Source of the DNA: Phycisphaerae bacterium
GTDB lineage: Bacteria > Planctomycetota > Phycisphaerae > Sedimentisphaerales > Anaerohalosphaeraceae
Length of the DNA stretch: 41,841 nucleotides
Direction of reading: 5' to 3'
Assembly (NCBI GenBank): GCA_014859965.1
Contig: JACZKQ010000021.1
Location: 1 to 41,841, forward strand
Notes under the pieces: model-generated
What the model saw: only the letters and a program-made list of their open reading frames with translations
What the model was told of the DNA's origin: nothing
The model's database searches: none
Shown: positions 34,555 to 41,841 of the stretch, in pieces
Layout: the number at the start of each line of letters is the position of its first letter
Position numbering within the stretch: the stretch's first letter is position 1
Program-made: the position numbers and the translations under genes

Positions 34555-34563
34555 TGGTATAAT
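34555..34563 (+). promoter_or_regulatory. Extended -10 promoter of the CotH-type gene
   Basis: TGG-TATAAT matches the TGnTATAAT extended -10 consensus. No good -35 box is seen, which is usual for this promoter type. It gives a leader of about 100 bases. Confidence 0.6.
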
Positions 34564-34615
34564 CAAGTTCCGGAGGGGATGCACGGCAATACTTGCGCAG
34601 CTTTTTTGGTCTTTT

Positions 34616-34647
34616 GCCGCTTGAAGGTTTGCAGAAGGCGGCTTTTT
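34616..34647 (+). terminator. Terminator-like hairpin inside the leader (possible attenuator)
   Basis: GCCGC (34616-34620) pairs with GCGGC (34638-34642), extended by TT/AA around one bulge, and is followed by TTTTT (34643-34647). It lies after the promoter and before the start codon. Confidence 0.45.
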
Positions 34648-34668
34648 GTGTGTTTTGAGGAAGGGATC

Positions 34669-37600
34669 ATGAAGAGGACGTTGGCTTTCCTTGGGTTGTT
34701 GTATTCCGTGGTCGTGGGGACGGCGGGCGCTTACGAGAACCGCGATATTGGGGGCGTAACGGCAGCCGGTTCTCTACGGGTCAACGGAGGCACATACACC
34801 GTCCGCGCCAACGGGTCCGACATCTGGGGCTCGGCCGACGAGTTTCATTACGTCTATGTGCCCTTGGCCGGCGACGGGGAGATGAGCGCACGGGTCGCCA
34901 ACTTGCATGCGACCGATTCCTGGACCAAGGCCGGGGTAATGATCCGAGCCACACTGAATCCAGGATCCACTTATGCGTACATGTGCGTAACCGGTTGGAA
35001 CGGGGCGGCCTTTCAGTGGCGCCCCACGGCGAACTCCGGCAACGGTTTAGGCAACATGATGTCCGGGGGCATTATGGCGCCGTATTGGGTGCGCATCGTT
35101 CGGAAGGGCAACACATTCAAAGCATATCACTCCCCTGACGGGCAGAACTGGCGCCATCAGGGCGACACCACGATTCCCATGCCCGCCAATGTCTACATGG
35201 GCCTGGCGGTGACCTCGCACACGTCGGGGGCATTGTGTACGGCCGTTTTCGACAATGTGACGGGATTCGGGCCGGTGTGGAAAGCGCTGAACGTGTATCC
35301 GCGAGATGGAGCGCGACAGGTCGCGCCGGAGGCCGTGGTGCTGCAATGGCAGGCGGCGCCCGAGGCGCCTGGGCCGATTGATCATTTCAACGTCTATTTG
35401 AGCAACGATGCGGCGGCATTGGGGCAAGCTCAGAGTCTGATCGCCACGGTGAATGGCGCCGCGGCGACGCAGGTTACAACGGGTAAACTGGCGACCGGCA
35501 CGATGTACTACTGGCGGGTGGACTCGATTATCAACGATGCCAACGCGGCGGAGGGAGAGGTCTGGCATTTCACCACGTTGGTTGAGCCGGTCGAGGTGTG
35601 CACTGATGCGGACATCAACGGCGACTGCCGCGTAGACTTCGGCGATCTGCTGCTGATTGCGCAACAATGGCTGGACGGGCCGGGATGCGAAGGGCACGCG
35701 CATTGTGCGGACCTGTCGGGTGAACACGGCGTCAATCTGGACGATTTCGTCCGGCTGGCGGCACAGTGGCGTGCGTCCGTGGGGCCGGTAGTGATCAACG
35801 AAATTCACTATGATCCCCCCGTAAAGACGGAACTTGCCGAATTTGTAGAGCTTCATAATGTGACAAAGCAGCCGATCGATCTGTCCGGCTGGTCGCTGAC
35901 CAGCGGTGTTAACTGCGTCTTACCGCCCGGCACCTGGATCGGGGCCGGCGGCTACGTGGTTATAGCCCAGGATGCTGAAAAGTTCGAGGCCCGTTTCGGC
36001 TTTGCACCGGATGGTGTGTTCACCGGCAAACTGAGCAATGACGGCGAGACCGTGCGTTTGCGAAATCCGGCACGGGAAATAATCGACGAAGTCACGTACA
36101 AACTGGGCTTCCCGTGGCCGACCGTCGGCGATCTGCCCGGTAATTCAATCCAGTTGATCAATCCCGGCATCGACAATGATCTGGGCGGCAGTTGGAGGAG
36201 CGCGCCGCCGTCGCCGGGCGAGGTCAATGTGGTGCTTTCGACTCATATGCCGCCGCACATGCGGCAGGTCAAGCATTCCCCCCAGGCGCCCGGCAGCAAT
36301 GAGCCGGTGACGATCACAGTCAAGGTCACCGACGATGACGGCGTGGCGAGCGTGATGCTCAGTTATCAGGCAGTCGATCCGAGTTCGTATATCGCTATCA
36401 AAGATCCCGCGTACCATGTCAACTGGGTGAGCGTCGCCATGTACGACGACGGCACAAATGGTGACGTCCTAGCAGGCGACAGCATTTACACAGTGATTAT
36501 GCCGGCCTCAATGCAGGTGCACCGACGGCTCGTTCGGTATCGGATTACGGCGGTCGATGCCCTGGGGCTTGCGATCACGGGACCGTACGCGGACGACCCG
36601 TGCCCTAATTTTGCATATTTCGTCTATGACGGCGCGCCCCCGTGGAGGGCGGCGATCAATCCGTGGGCGGGACAGCCGGAGTATATTACCTACGGCGCCG
36701 ACGTCATGCGCAGCCTGCCGGTGTATCACCTGATCAGCAAGAAGACCGACGTCGAGACGGCGACCTGGTTTGAGCATTACGAAGGCAGCGAATACAAGTG
36801 GCAGGGCACGCTTGTCTACGACGGCCAGGTCTACGATCATATTCGATACCGGATGCGCGGCGGCGTGTGGCGTTACGCGATGGGAAAGAATATGTGGAAG
36901 TTCGATTTTAATCGCGGGCACTCTTTCCAGGCACGGGACGATTACGGCCAGGAGTACGGCACAAAATGGCGGAAGCTGAACCTTTCCGCCTGCATCCAGC
37001 AGGGCAGTTTCGGCCAGCGGGGCGAGCAGGGGATGTTCGAGGCGCTGAGTTTCAAGTTATTCAACCTCGCGGGGTGTCCGGCGCCGAGAACGCACTGGCT
37101 GCATTTCCGCGTGGTCGACGATCTGTACGAGGACGGCACGCTGAACCCGGCGCACCCGCCGATTACCGCGGGCGGCACGCAGTACGACGGCGATTTCTGG
37201 GGGCTTTACATGGCCATCGAACAGATGGACGGCAGGTTTCTCGACGAACATGGGCTGCCGGACGGTAATCTGTTCAAAATGGAGGCCGGCTACGGCGAAC
37301 TCAACAATCAGGGGCCGTTGCAGCCGGATGATTTTTCGGACATGCGTTATTTCAAAGATACGTTCGAGTCGTCGCCGCCGCAGGACTGGTGGGTGACGCA
37401 CATCAACCTTGATCACTATAGTCCATTGTACGCCGTTTACCAGGCGGTACGCCACGGGGACATTACGAACAAGAACCATTTCTTCTACAACAATCCGGAG
37501 CCGATTACGAACGCGTGGGGCACGAATTACCTGTGGTCGCAACTGCCGTGGGACGTTGACCTGACGTGGACAACGTATTACGGCGGGGATTACCCGAGTG

Positions 37601-40431
37601 ATCCGTGGAGCCGCAGGGGGCTTCTGGGGCATGCCGACATCAGCATTCAGAACAAGAACTTTGTCCGGCAGTTCAATGACCTGCTGTGGGGGAATGACCA
37701 GATGGACCAGTTGATCGACGAATTCGCGGCGATCATCGATCCGCCGGGGGCGGCGCTGTCGATGGTGGACGCGGACCGGGCGATGTGGGACTGGCACTGG
37801 GTGTTGGGCGATGCGGCCTATCCGATGTACCTGAATCAGCCGGCAAGTCATAAAGCCGGACAGAATCGGTTCTATCTGGCGGCGCAGAACGCGGGGCTGG
37901 AGCGAAGTTTCGCCGGTATGGTTCAGTTGATGAAGAACTACGTGGTCGCCCGGCGGGCCTATATGGAGAACCTCTGCGCCGATGCTGCGATTCCAAATAC
38001 GCCGACGATTGCTTACACGGGGTCGATGGGTTGGCCCATCAACGACCTGCACTTCGGCGTTGGTGCGTTCAGCGATCCACAGGGGGCAGGAACATTCGGG
38101 GCGATGGCGTGGCGAGTGGCTGAAGTCGAACCGTTTTCCGAACATATCGCCCCGCCGGACAGCTTCCTGCTTATTCCCCAAACTGCAGCCTGGCGATACT
38201 TCAAGGGCACCGAGGAACCCTCGGCACAGACCGGCGCCTGGCGGCTTGCCGACTACAACGACGATCCTGCTTCGACCGGTTGGCTGGCGGGCGACGCCCC
38301 CGTAGGATACGACTCCTCGGTCGCCATGGGAACGCGTTTGTCGGATATGCGCTATAAGTACAGCACATTCTACCTGCGCAGAGAATTCGAAATTACCGAT
38401 CCTGCCGCGGTCGGCTCGCTTAAGCTCTATGCTATGTACGACGACGGCTTCAACGCCTGGATCAACGGAACGCGGGTGGCCTTTGCCCCGGCGATTCCCG
38501 AAGACCTGCCGTGCAATGCACAACTGGATTTGTTGGGTTTTGGCGCGCGTGAGAACAACGACTATGTCGAATTTGTTCTGGCGAACCCGGCCGATTACCT
38601 GGTGGCGGGCACGAATATAATCGCCGTCCATGTCTACAACGCCAATCTCAGCGGCAGTTCGGATTGTTTTTTCGACCTGCGCCTGGTGGCCGAGCCGCCA
38701 TCGGGTCAGGACCCGCCCTCCACTGTCCTTCGTCGCCCCGGCCGGTATGAGATTACGCCGGTGTGGGAGAGCGGCGAGGTCGCGGCGTATCAGAATACGT
38801 TCGCCGTTCCGGCCAGCGAGCTGCGTGCCGGGCGGACCTACCGGGTGCGGGCGCGTTTCAAGGACAACACGCAGAGATGGAGCCACTGGTCGGACCCGGT
38901 GCAGTTTGTGGCCGGCAAGCCGATTTCGGCGGGCATCGTGCAGAACCTTCGCATCACCGAGGTCATGTACAATCCAGCCGCGGGGGAGGGGTCCGGCTTC
39001 AACAAGGACGACTTCGAGTTCATCGAGTTAAAGAACATCGGCGACGAGGTGCTGGACTTAACGGGGGTATCGTTTACGAGCGGAGTGACATTCGATTTCG
39101 GGGCGCACGCGATTGCGACCCTTGCGCCTGGTGAGTTCGTCCTCGTGGTGAAGAATCAAGCGGCCTTTGAGAACCGCTACGGGACGGCCCTGTCGCCGCG
39201 GATCGCGGGCAGTTACACCGGCAATCTCAGCAACAGCGGCGAAAATCTGCGGTTGGAGGATTTCTGGAACGGAGTGATCGCCGAATTCGAGTACGGCGAC
39301 GGTTGGGGCTGGCCGCAGGCCGCCGACGGCGGCGGGCACTCGCTGGTGCCGCTGGATGCGGCGCTGCCCGGTCAGCCGGAAGGCTCCGGCAAGTATGGCG
39401 GCAACTGGAGGGCAAGCGCCTATATACATGGCTCGCCGGGAGCGGACGATCCGACGCAGGGGAAGACGGTGGTGGTCAATGAGATCATGGCGCATACGGA
39501 TTACTTCGATCCCGCCCGGCCGGAGTATGACTCCAATGACTGGATTGAGTTGTACAATGCCGGCGGTTCGCCCGTTGCGCTCAGCGGCGACTGGTACCTC
39601 AGCGACAATATAAATGACTTGAAGAAATGGGCGCTGCCGAACGTCAATATCGCCGCAGGCGGCTTCGTCAGCTTCGATGAAGTCAGCGGTTTTCACAATC
39701 CGATTACGACCGGTTTCGGTCTCAACAAGGCCGGCGAAAACGTCCTGCTGTCGTACCTGCCGGGAACCGGCGAAGACCGCATTGTCGACGCCGTGCGATT
39801 CAAGGGCCAGGACGTCACAATGTCTTATGGGCGATACCCCGACGGAGGCGATTACTGGTTCGGTGTGACGCCGACACGGGATACGGCAAACGCCGCTCCT
39901 GCTGCGGGCGTGGTCATCAGCGAAATAATGTATCATCCTGTCGGCGACAATGAGCCGTATCTCGAACTCTACAACCCCACGACGTCAAGCGTTGCTCTTT
40001 TCGGCCCGGACGGCCCATGGCGTATCGACGGCATCGCCTATACCTTTGGACAGTCGGTGTGGATTGCGGCCGGAGCAAAGGTCGTGCTGGCGGCGTTCGA
40101 TCCGGCCGCCGAGCCGGCGAGGCTGAATGCGTTCATGGACACCTACGGCGTTACAGGCCTGGTCGCCAATGTCAACATCTTTGGGCCGTTCCCGGGCAAC
40201 CTGTCCAACTCCGGCGAACGCCTCGCCATCGAGCGGCCGCTGGCGGTTGACCTGCCCAACCCTGACGTGCCTTGGGTCGTCGTTGATGAAGTCATCTATG
40301 GCGACTATGACCCGTGGCCGACAACCCCCGACGGCAAAGGCGACGCACTGAAACGAATTGAAGGGGATTCGACAACCTCAGGCAGCGACCCGGCTAACTG
40401 GCAGGCGGCAGCGCCCTCGCCGGGTGAGTGA
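34669..40431 (+). CDS. Giant secreted CotH / lamin-tail-domain protein
   Basis: A protein of 1920 residues from ATG 34669 (AGGAAGG upstream, then a signal peptide). In order: a DUF1349-like beta-sandwich (about 25-200), a fibronectin-III-like domain (about 205-305), two dockerin-like repeats (about 311-368, GDCRVDFGDLLLIAQQW then HGVNLDDFVRLAAQW), lamin-tail domain 1 (from 374), a CotH-type domain (about 683-1100, RMRGGVWRYAMGKNMWKFDF), a galactose-binding-like domain (about 1175-1345), a fibronectin-like segment, and lamin-tail domains 2, 3 and 4 (from about 1427, 1602 and 1747). CotH proteins include protein kinases of spore coats; bacterial multi-domain forms are surface proteins of unknown role. 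It has its own promoter. The dockerin-like pair is internal, not at the end as usual. Confidence 0.9.
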   Translation: MKRTLAFLGLLYSVVVGTAGAYENRDIGGVTAAGSLRVNGGTYTVRANGSDIWGSADEFHYVYVPLAGDGEMSARVANLHATDSWTKAGVMIRATLNPGSTYAYMCVTGWNGAAFQWRPTANSGNGLGNMMSGGIMAPYWVRIVRKGNTFKAYHSPDGQNWRHQGDTTIPMPANVYMGLAVTSHTSGALCTAVFDNVTGFGPVWKALNVYPRDGARQVAPEAVVLQWQAAPEAPGPIDHFNVYLSNDAAALGQAQSLIATVNGAAATQVTTGKLATGTMYYWRVDSIINDANAAEGEVWHFTTLVEPVEVCTDADINGDCRVDFGDLLLIAQQWLDGPGCEGHAHCADLSGEHGVNLDDFVRLAAQWRASVGPVVINEIHYDPPVKTELAEFVELHNVTKQPIDLSGWSLTSGVNCVLPPGTWIGAGGYVVIAQDAEKFEARFGFAPDGVFTGKLSNDGETVRLRNPAREIIDEVTYKLGFPWPTVGDLPGNSIQLINPGIDNDLGGSWRSAPPSPGEVNVVLSTHMPPHMRQVKHSPQAPGSNEPVTITVKVTDDDGVASVMLSYQAVDPSSYIAIKDPAYHVNWVSVAMYDDGTNGDVLAGDSIYTVIMPASMQVHRRLVRYRITAVDALGLAITGPYADDPCPNFAYFVYDGAPPWRAAINPWAGQPEYITYGADVMRSLPVYHLISKKTDVETATWFEHYEGSEYKWQGTLVYDGQVYDHIRYRMRGGVWRYAMGKNMWKFDFNRGHSFQARDDYGQEYGTKWRKLNLSACIQQGSFGQRGEQGMFEALSFKLFNLAGCPAPRTHWLHFRVVDDLYEDGTLNPAHPPITAGGTQYDGDFWGLYMAIEQMDGRFLDEHGLPDGNLFKMEAGYGELNNQGPLQPDDFSDMRYFKDTFESSPPQDWWVTHINLDHYSPLYAVYQAVRHGDITNKNHFFYNNPEPITNAWGTNYLWSQLPWDVDLTWTTYYGGDYPSDPWSRRGLLGHADISIQNKNFVRQFNDLLWGNDQMDQLIDEFAAIIDPPGAALSMVDADRAMWDWHWVLGDAAYPMYLNQPASHKAGQNRFYLAAQNAGLERSFAGMVQLMKNYVVARRAYMENLCADAAIPNTPTIAYTGSMGWPINDLHFGVGAFSDPQGAGTFGAMAWRVAEVEPFSEHIAPPDSFLLIPQTAAWRYFKGTEEPSAQTGAWRLADYNDDPASTGWLAGDAPVGYDSSVAMGTRLSDMRYKYSTFYLRREFEITDPAAVGSLKLYAMYDDGFNAWINGTRVAFAPAIPEDLPCNAQLDLLGFGARENNDYVEFVLANPADYLVAGTNIIAVHVYNANLSGSSDCFFDLRLVAEPPSGQDPPSTVLRRPGRYEITPVWESGEVAAYQNTFAVPASELRAGRTYRVRARFKDNTQRWSHWSDPVQFVAGKPISAGIVQNLRITEVMYNPAAGEGSGFNKDDFEFIELKNIGDEVLDLTGVSFTSGVTFDFGAHAIATLAPGEFVLVVKNQAAFENRYGTALSPRIAGSYTGNLSNSGENLRLEDFWNGVIAEFEYGDGWGWPQAADGGGHSLVPLDAALPGQPEGSGKYGGNWRASAYIHGSPGADDPTQGKTVVVNEIMAHTDYFDPARPEYDSNDWIELYNAGGSPVALSGDWYLSDNINDLKKWALPNVNIAAGGFVSFDEVSGFHNPITTGFGLNKAGENVLLSYLPGTGEDRIVDAVRFKGQDVTMSYGRYPDGGDYWFGVTPTRDTANAAPAAGVVISEIMYHPVGDNEPYLELYNPTTSSVALFGPDGPWRIDGIAYTFGQSVWIAAGAKVVLAAFDPAAEPARLNAFMDTYGVTGLVANVNIFGPFPGNLSNSGERLAIERPLAVDLPNPDVPWVVVDEVIYGDYDPWPTTPDGKGDALKRIEGDSTTSGSDPANWQAAAPSPGE

Positions 40432-40442
40432 GTATAGAATAC

Positions 40443-40460
40443 CCGGTTATGCACCGGTTT
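40443..40460 (+). terminator. Weak terminator after the CotH-type gene
   Basis: CCGGT (40443-40447) and ACCGG (40453-40457) form a 5-bp stem with a 5-base loop, followed by TTT. It lies in the convergent gap. Confidence 0.35.
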
Positions 40461-40521
40461 AATGCAGTCTTCGTATATCAAATCGGCAAGGCGCTGACAT
40501 CCTGCATACGCCCGTGAAGCG

Positions 40522-41394
40522 TTAGAATCGCGTCTTTGCCGGATAATGGGCGTCCAGCCATTCGAAATCCACATTTCCAACTTGGACGTCACCTTTGCCA
40601 TAGCCGTTCTGTTTGGCCAGTGCCCGGTTGCTCATAAACTCAATAGATCGCTTGTCCCGCCACTTATACAATTCCGCATGGCCGTCGATAAAAGAAAATG
40701 TGCAACTCTTGTTGTGGTAGTTACCCAACGGATCCCAAAAGGCGCGGTCATAGGGGATGTAGGACCACGCATCGCTATTGAAGTAATTCGAATCATACTG
40801 ATCCTCAACAAACAATATTCTTTGTCCGCCCGACCTAATACTTGACAGTGTTTTCGCCTTATTGCGGACACCGTCCACGCTGTCATGCACAGCATAGAAA
40901 TCCGGCATCCCATAACTTCGATAAATCTGGTAATAGCGGGCTGGTATGTTTGGGCCCCAGTTTGCGCTAGCGCCCTTGACGAGGCGTCTGTCACCTGGAC
41001 AATGAAACATGTCGGTGGCTTCCAGGTAGGGATAGAGTGCGCCCTCACGAATGCCGTTGAGTCGGGCATCTAGATTGAGTTGCCCCCCACCCGCATCTCC
41101 GTTGCCAACGTATATCCAACCACCTGCGGCGTCGTAGGCGATCGGAGCAATCACCCAGGATAGCGGATTTCGCCTGTTCGCATCCTGAAAGACGTAGCCG
41201 CTGCAGAACTTGTCGTCGTTGTCACTGGTGTACATTATGAAGGCGGTCGCGAGGTTCTTCTGCGAGGACAAGCAATTGGCGACCGAGGCGTACTCTTTGA
41301 CTGCCCCCAAGGCCGGGATGATAATTGCCAACAAAAGTCCGATGATTGCGATGACGACGAGCAGTTCGATGAGTGTAAAGCCTTTTCGCCTCAT
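40522..41394 (-). CDS. Type II secretion-type pseudopilin (DUF1559-like)
   Basis: A protein of 290 residues with AAAGGAA about 8 bases before ATG 41394. It starts with a class III prepilin signal, MRRKG followed by FTLIELLVVIAIIG, so PilD-type peptidase would cut after Gly5 and methylate Phe. One membrane helix follows. The rest is a large periplasmic domain with a DGHAELYKWRD block near residue 240, the H-x-G / DGH pattern typical of planctomycete and lentisphaeral pseudopilin-like proteins. These genes are highly repeated in such genomes and usually stand alone, as here. The function is unknown and probably lies in the cell envelope. It has its own good promoter at 41441-41468. Confidence 0.88.
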   Translation of the reverse strand: MRRKGFTLIELLVVIAIIGLLLAIIIPALGAVKEYASVANCLSSQKNLATAFIMYTSDNDDKFCSGYVFQDANRRNPLSWVIAPIAYDAAGGWIYVGNGDAGGGQLNLDARLNGIREGALYPYLEATDMFHCPGDRRLVKGASANWGPNIPARYYQIYRSYGMPDFYAVHDSVDGVRNKAKTLSSIRSGGQRILFVEDQYDSNYFNSDAWSYIPYDRAFWDPLGNYHNKSCTFSFIDGHAELYKWRDKRSIEFMSNRALAKQNGYGKGDVQVGNVDFEWLDAHYPAKTRF

Positions 41395-41440
41395 ACGACA
41401 TTCCTTTCTCTCTATTTTCCAATAGAAAACTCCACGCTAA

Positions 41441-41468
41441 ATTATACACGCCACGGCTTGTGATGCAA
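41441..41468 (-). promoter_or_regulatory. Promoter of the pseudopilin gene
   Basis: On the minus strand TTGCAT (41468-41463), a 16-base spacer and a perfect TATAAT (41446-41441). A small 6-bp hairpin (41411-41426) lies between it and the ribosome site. Confidence 0.65.
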
Positions 41469-41551
41469 GCGAAATACCGGCAAAATGGGGCCCAGGACGG
41501 TATTGGGGCGGCCCCCGGCGTCTGGTGGGTGGTTGGGCGAGGAGCCGAGGC

Positions 41552-41579
41552 TTGAGTTGTTGGAGCAAGTTTCTACAAT
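41552..41579 (+). promoter_or_regulatory. Promoter of the beta-helix protein gene
   Basis: TTGAGT (41552-41557), a 16-base spacer and TACAAT (41574-41579), about 60 bases before the start codon. Confidence 0.45.
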
Positions 41580-41640
41580 AGAAGGGAGAGTCGGCGAGCG
41601 GCCGGCAGCCGGGGGTATGGATTTATAGGAGATGTGATCG

Positions 41641-41841
41641 ATGAGAGGCACGGCGGGCAGGGTCGGGTGGTTTGTTCTTGTTGCGTTATTCTGGGCGGCG
41701 GCTGCCGGGTATTCGCAGGTGCGTTTTTACGTATCCGAGGCCGGCAATGATAGCTGGTCTGGAGCCTTTGCCGTGCCCAATGCGGCGGGGACGGACGGGC
41801 CGTTTGCGACGTTGCAGCGTGCGCGGGAGGCGGTGCGGGCG
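41641..41841 (+). CDS. Secreted right-handed beta-helix protein (3' partial)
   Basis: Only the first 67 residues lie in the window. ATG 41641 has AGGAG (41627-41631) 9 bases upstream. A signal peptide (hydrophobic residues about 9-22, probable cleavage near AGYSQ) is followed by FYVSEAGNDSWSG, then GTDGPFATLQRAREAVR. This opening is typical of secreted parallel beta-helix proteins, which include polysaccharide lyases and glycosidases of several families. The catalytic part lies beyond the edge, so no enzyme class can be given. It is transcribed away from the pseudopilin gene. Confidence 0.75.
   Translation, partial: MRGTAGRVGWFVLVALFWAAAAGYSQVRFYVSEAGNDSWSGAFAVPNAAGTDGPFATLQRAREAVRA

Larger units (their letters stand above)
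34250..34668. other. Leader region of the CotH-type gene
   Basis: No gene is supported. The open frame that reaches back to 34489 is not used, because the ribosome site and signal peptide place the start at 34669. The region holds a small ACGCT-T-AGCGT dyad (34328-34338), an extended -10 promoter (34555-34563) and a terminator-like hairpin in the leader (34616-34647). Confidence 0.6.

Noticed and set aside
37057..38886. Open frame of 609 codons on the minus strand inside the CotH-type gene
   Set aside because: It is antisense to continuous coding sequence with recognisable domains, and shows no ribosome site or domain.
1..41841. CRISPR arrays, tRNA or rRNA genes, insertion sequences and prophage genes
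   Set aside because: No regularly spaced repeats, cloverleaf-like runs, transposase motifs or phage proteins were seen on reading both strands, although a tool search would be more sensitive.

Overview
The window looks like a chromosomal segment of a Planctomycetota bacterium, most likely class Phycisphaerae (Sedimentisphaerales-like). The reasons are: high G+C; many secreted proteins, including Tat-exported sulfatases, CotH/lamin-tail proteins and LamG proteins; short dockerin-like tails with a Cys-x-Val-Asp / Leu-Ala-x-x-Gln-Trp pattern; and a DUF1559-like pseudopilin with the usual planctomycete N-terminus. This is inferred from gene style only. No rRNA, tRNA, CRISPR array, insertion sequence or phage gene was seen. 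A few factor-independent terminators and good sigma70-like promoters (16-17 bp spacers) are readable.

Region 1 (1-9749, + strand) is a tightly coupled four-gene unit that reads as a lipid operon. It has a giant protein with two 2-hydroxyacyl-CoA-dehydratase-type activase domains and dehydratase-like domains (5' end cut by the window), a membrane-anchored alpha/beta hydrolase, a three-part LplT/PlsC/acyl-ACP-synthetase fusion, and a secreted lipase-like hydrolase. The giant protein has the layout of anaerobic plasmalogen synthase / glycerol ester reductase (PlsA/Ger type). I therefore suggest an ether-lipid plus lysophospholipid-recycling operon.

Region 2 (9750-17727, + strand) is about sulfated or acylated polysaccharide use. 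It holds a Tat-lipoprotein sulfatase, an Rrf2 regulator, an inositol-monophosphatase/CysQ-like phosphatase coupled to a second Tat sulfatase, a secreted lectin/lyase-like protein and a secreted tandem alpha/beta hydrolase esterase.

Region 3 (17791-25841) holds three minus-strand secreted proteins (FAD oxidoreductase with golvesin-like domain, PKD/LamG protein, beta-lactamase-fold serine hydrolase). A GH27 alpha-galactosidase is transcribed divergently from the serine hydrolase across a small shared control region.

Region 4 (25966-34249) is housekeeping and stress: a DHH phosphoesterase (NrnA-like), two small heat-shock proteins behind an apparent sigma54 promoter, PrmC, a conserved Cys-cluster protein of unknown role, a small secreted repeat protein, a PAS histidine kinase whose phospho-acceptor His is replaced by Asn, a bacterioferritin and a winged-helix protein with a cysteine-rich tail.

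Region 5 (34250-41841) carries a 1920-residue CotH/lamin-tail surface protein, a minus-strand pseudopilin, and the start of a secreted beta-helix protein cut by the right edge.
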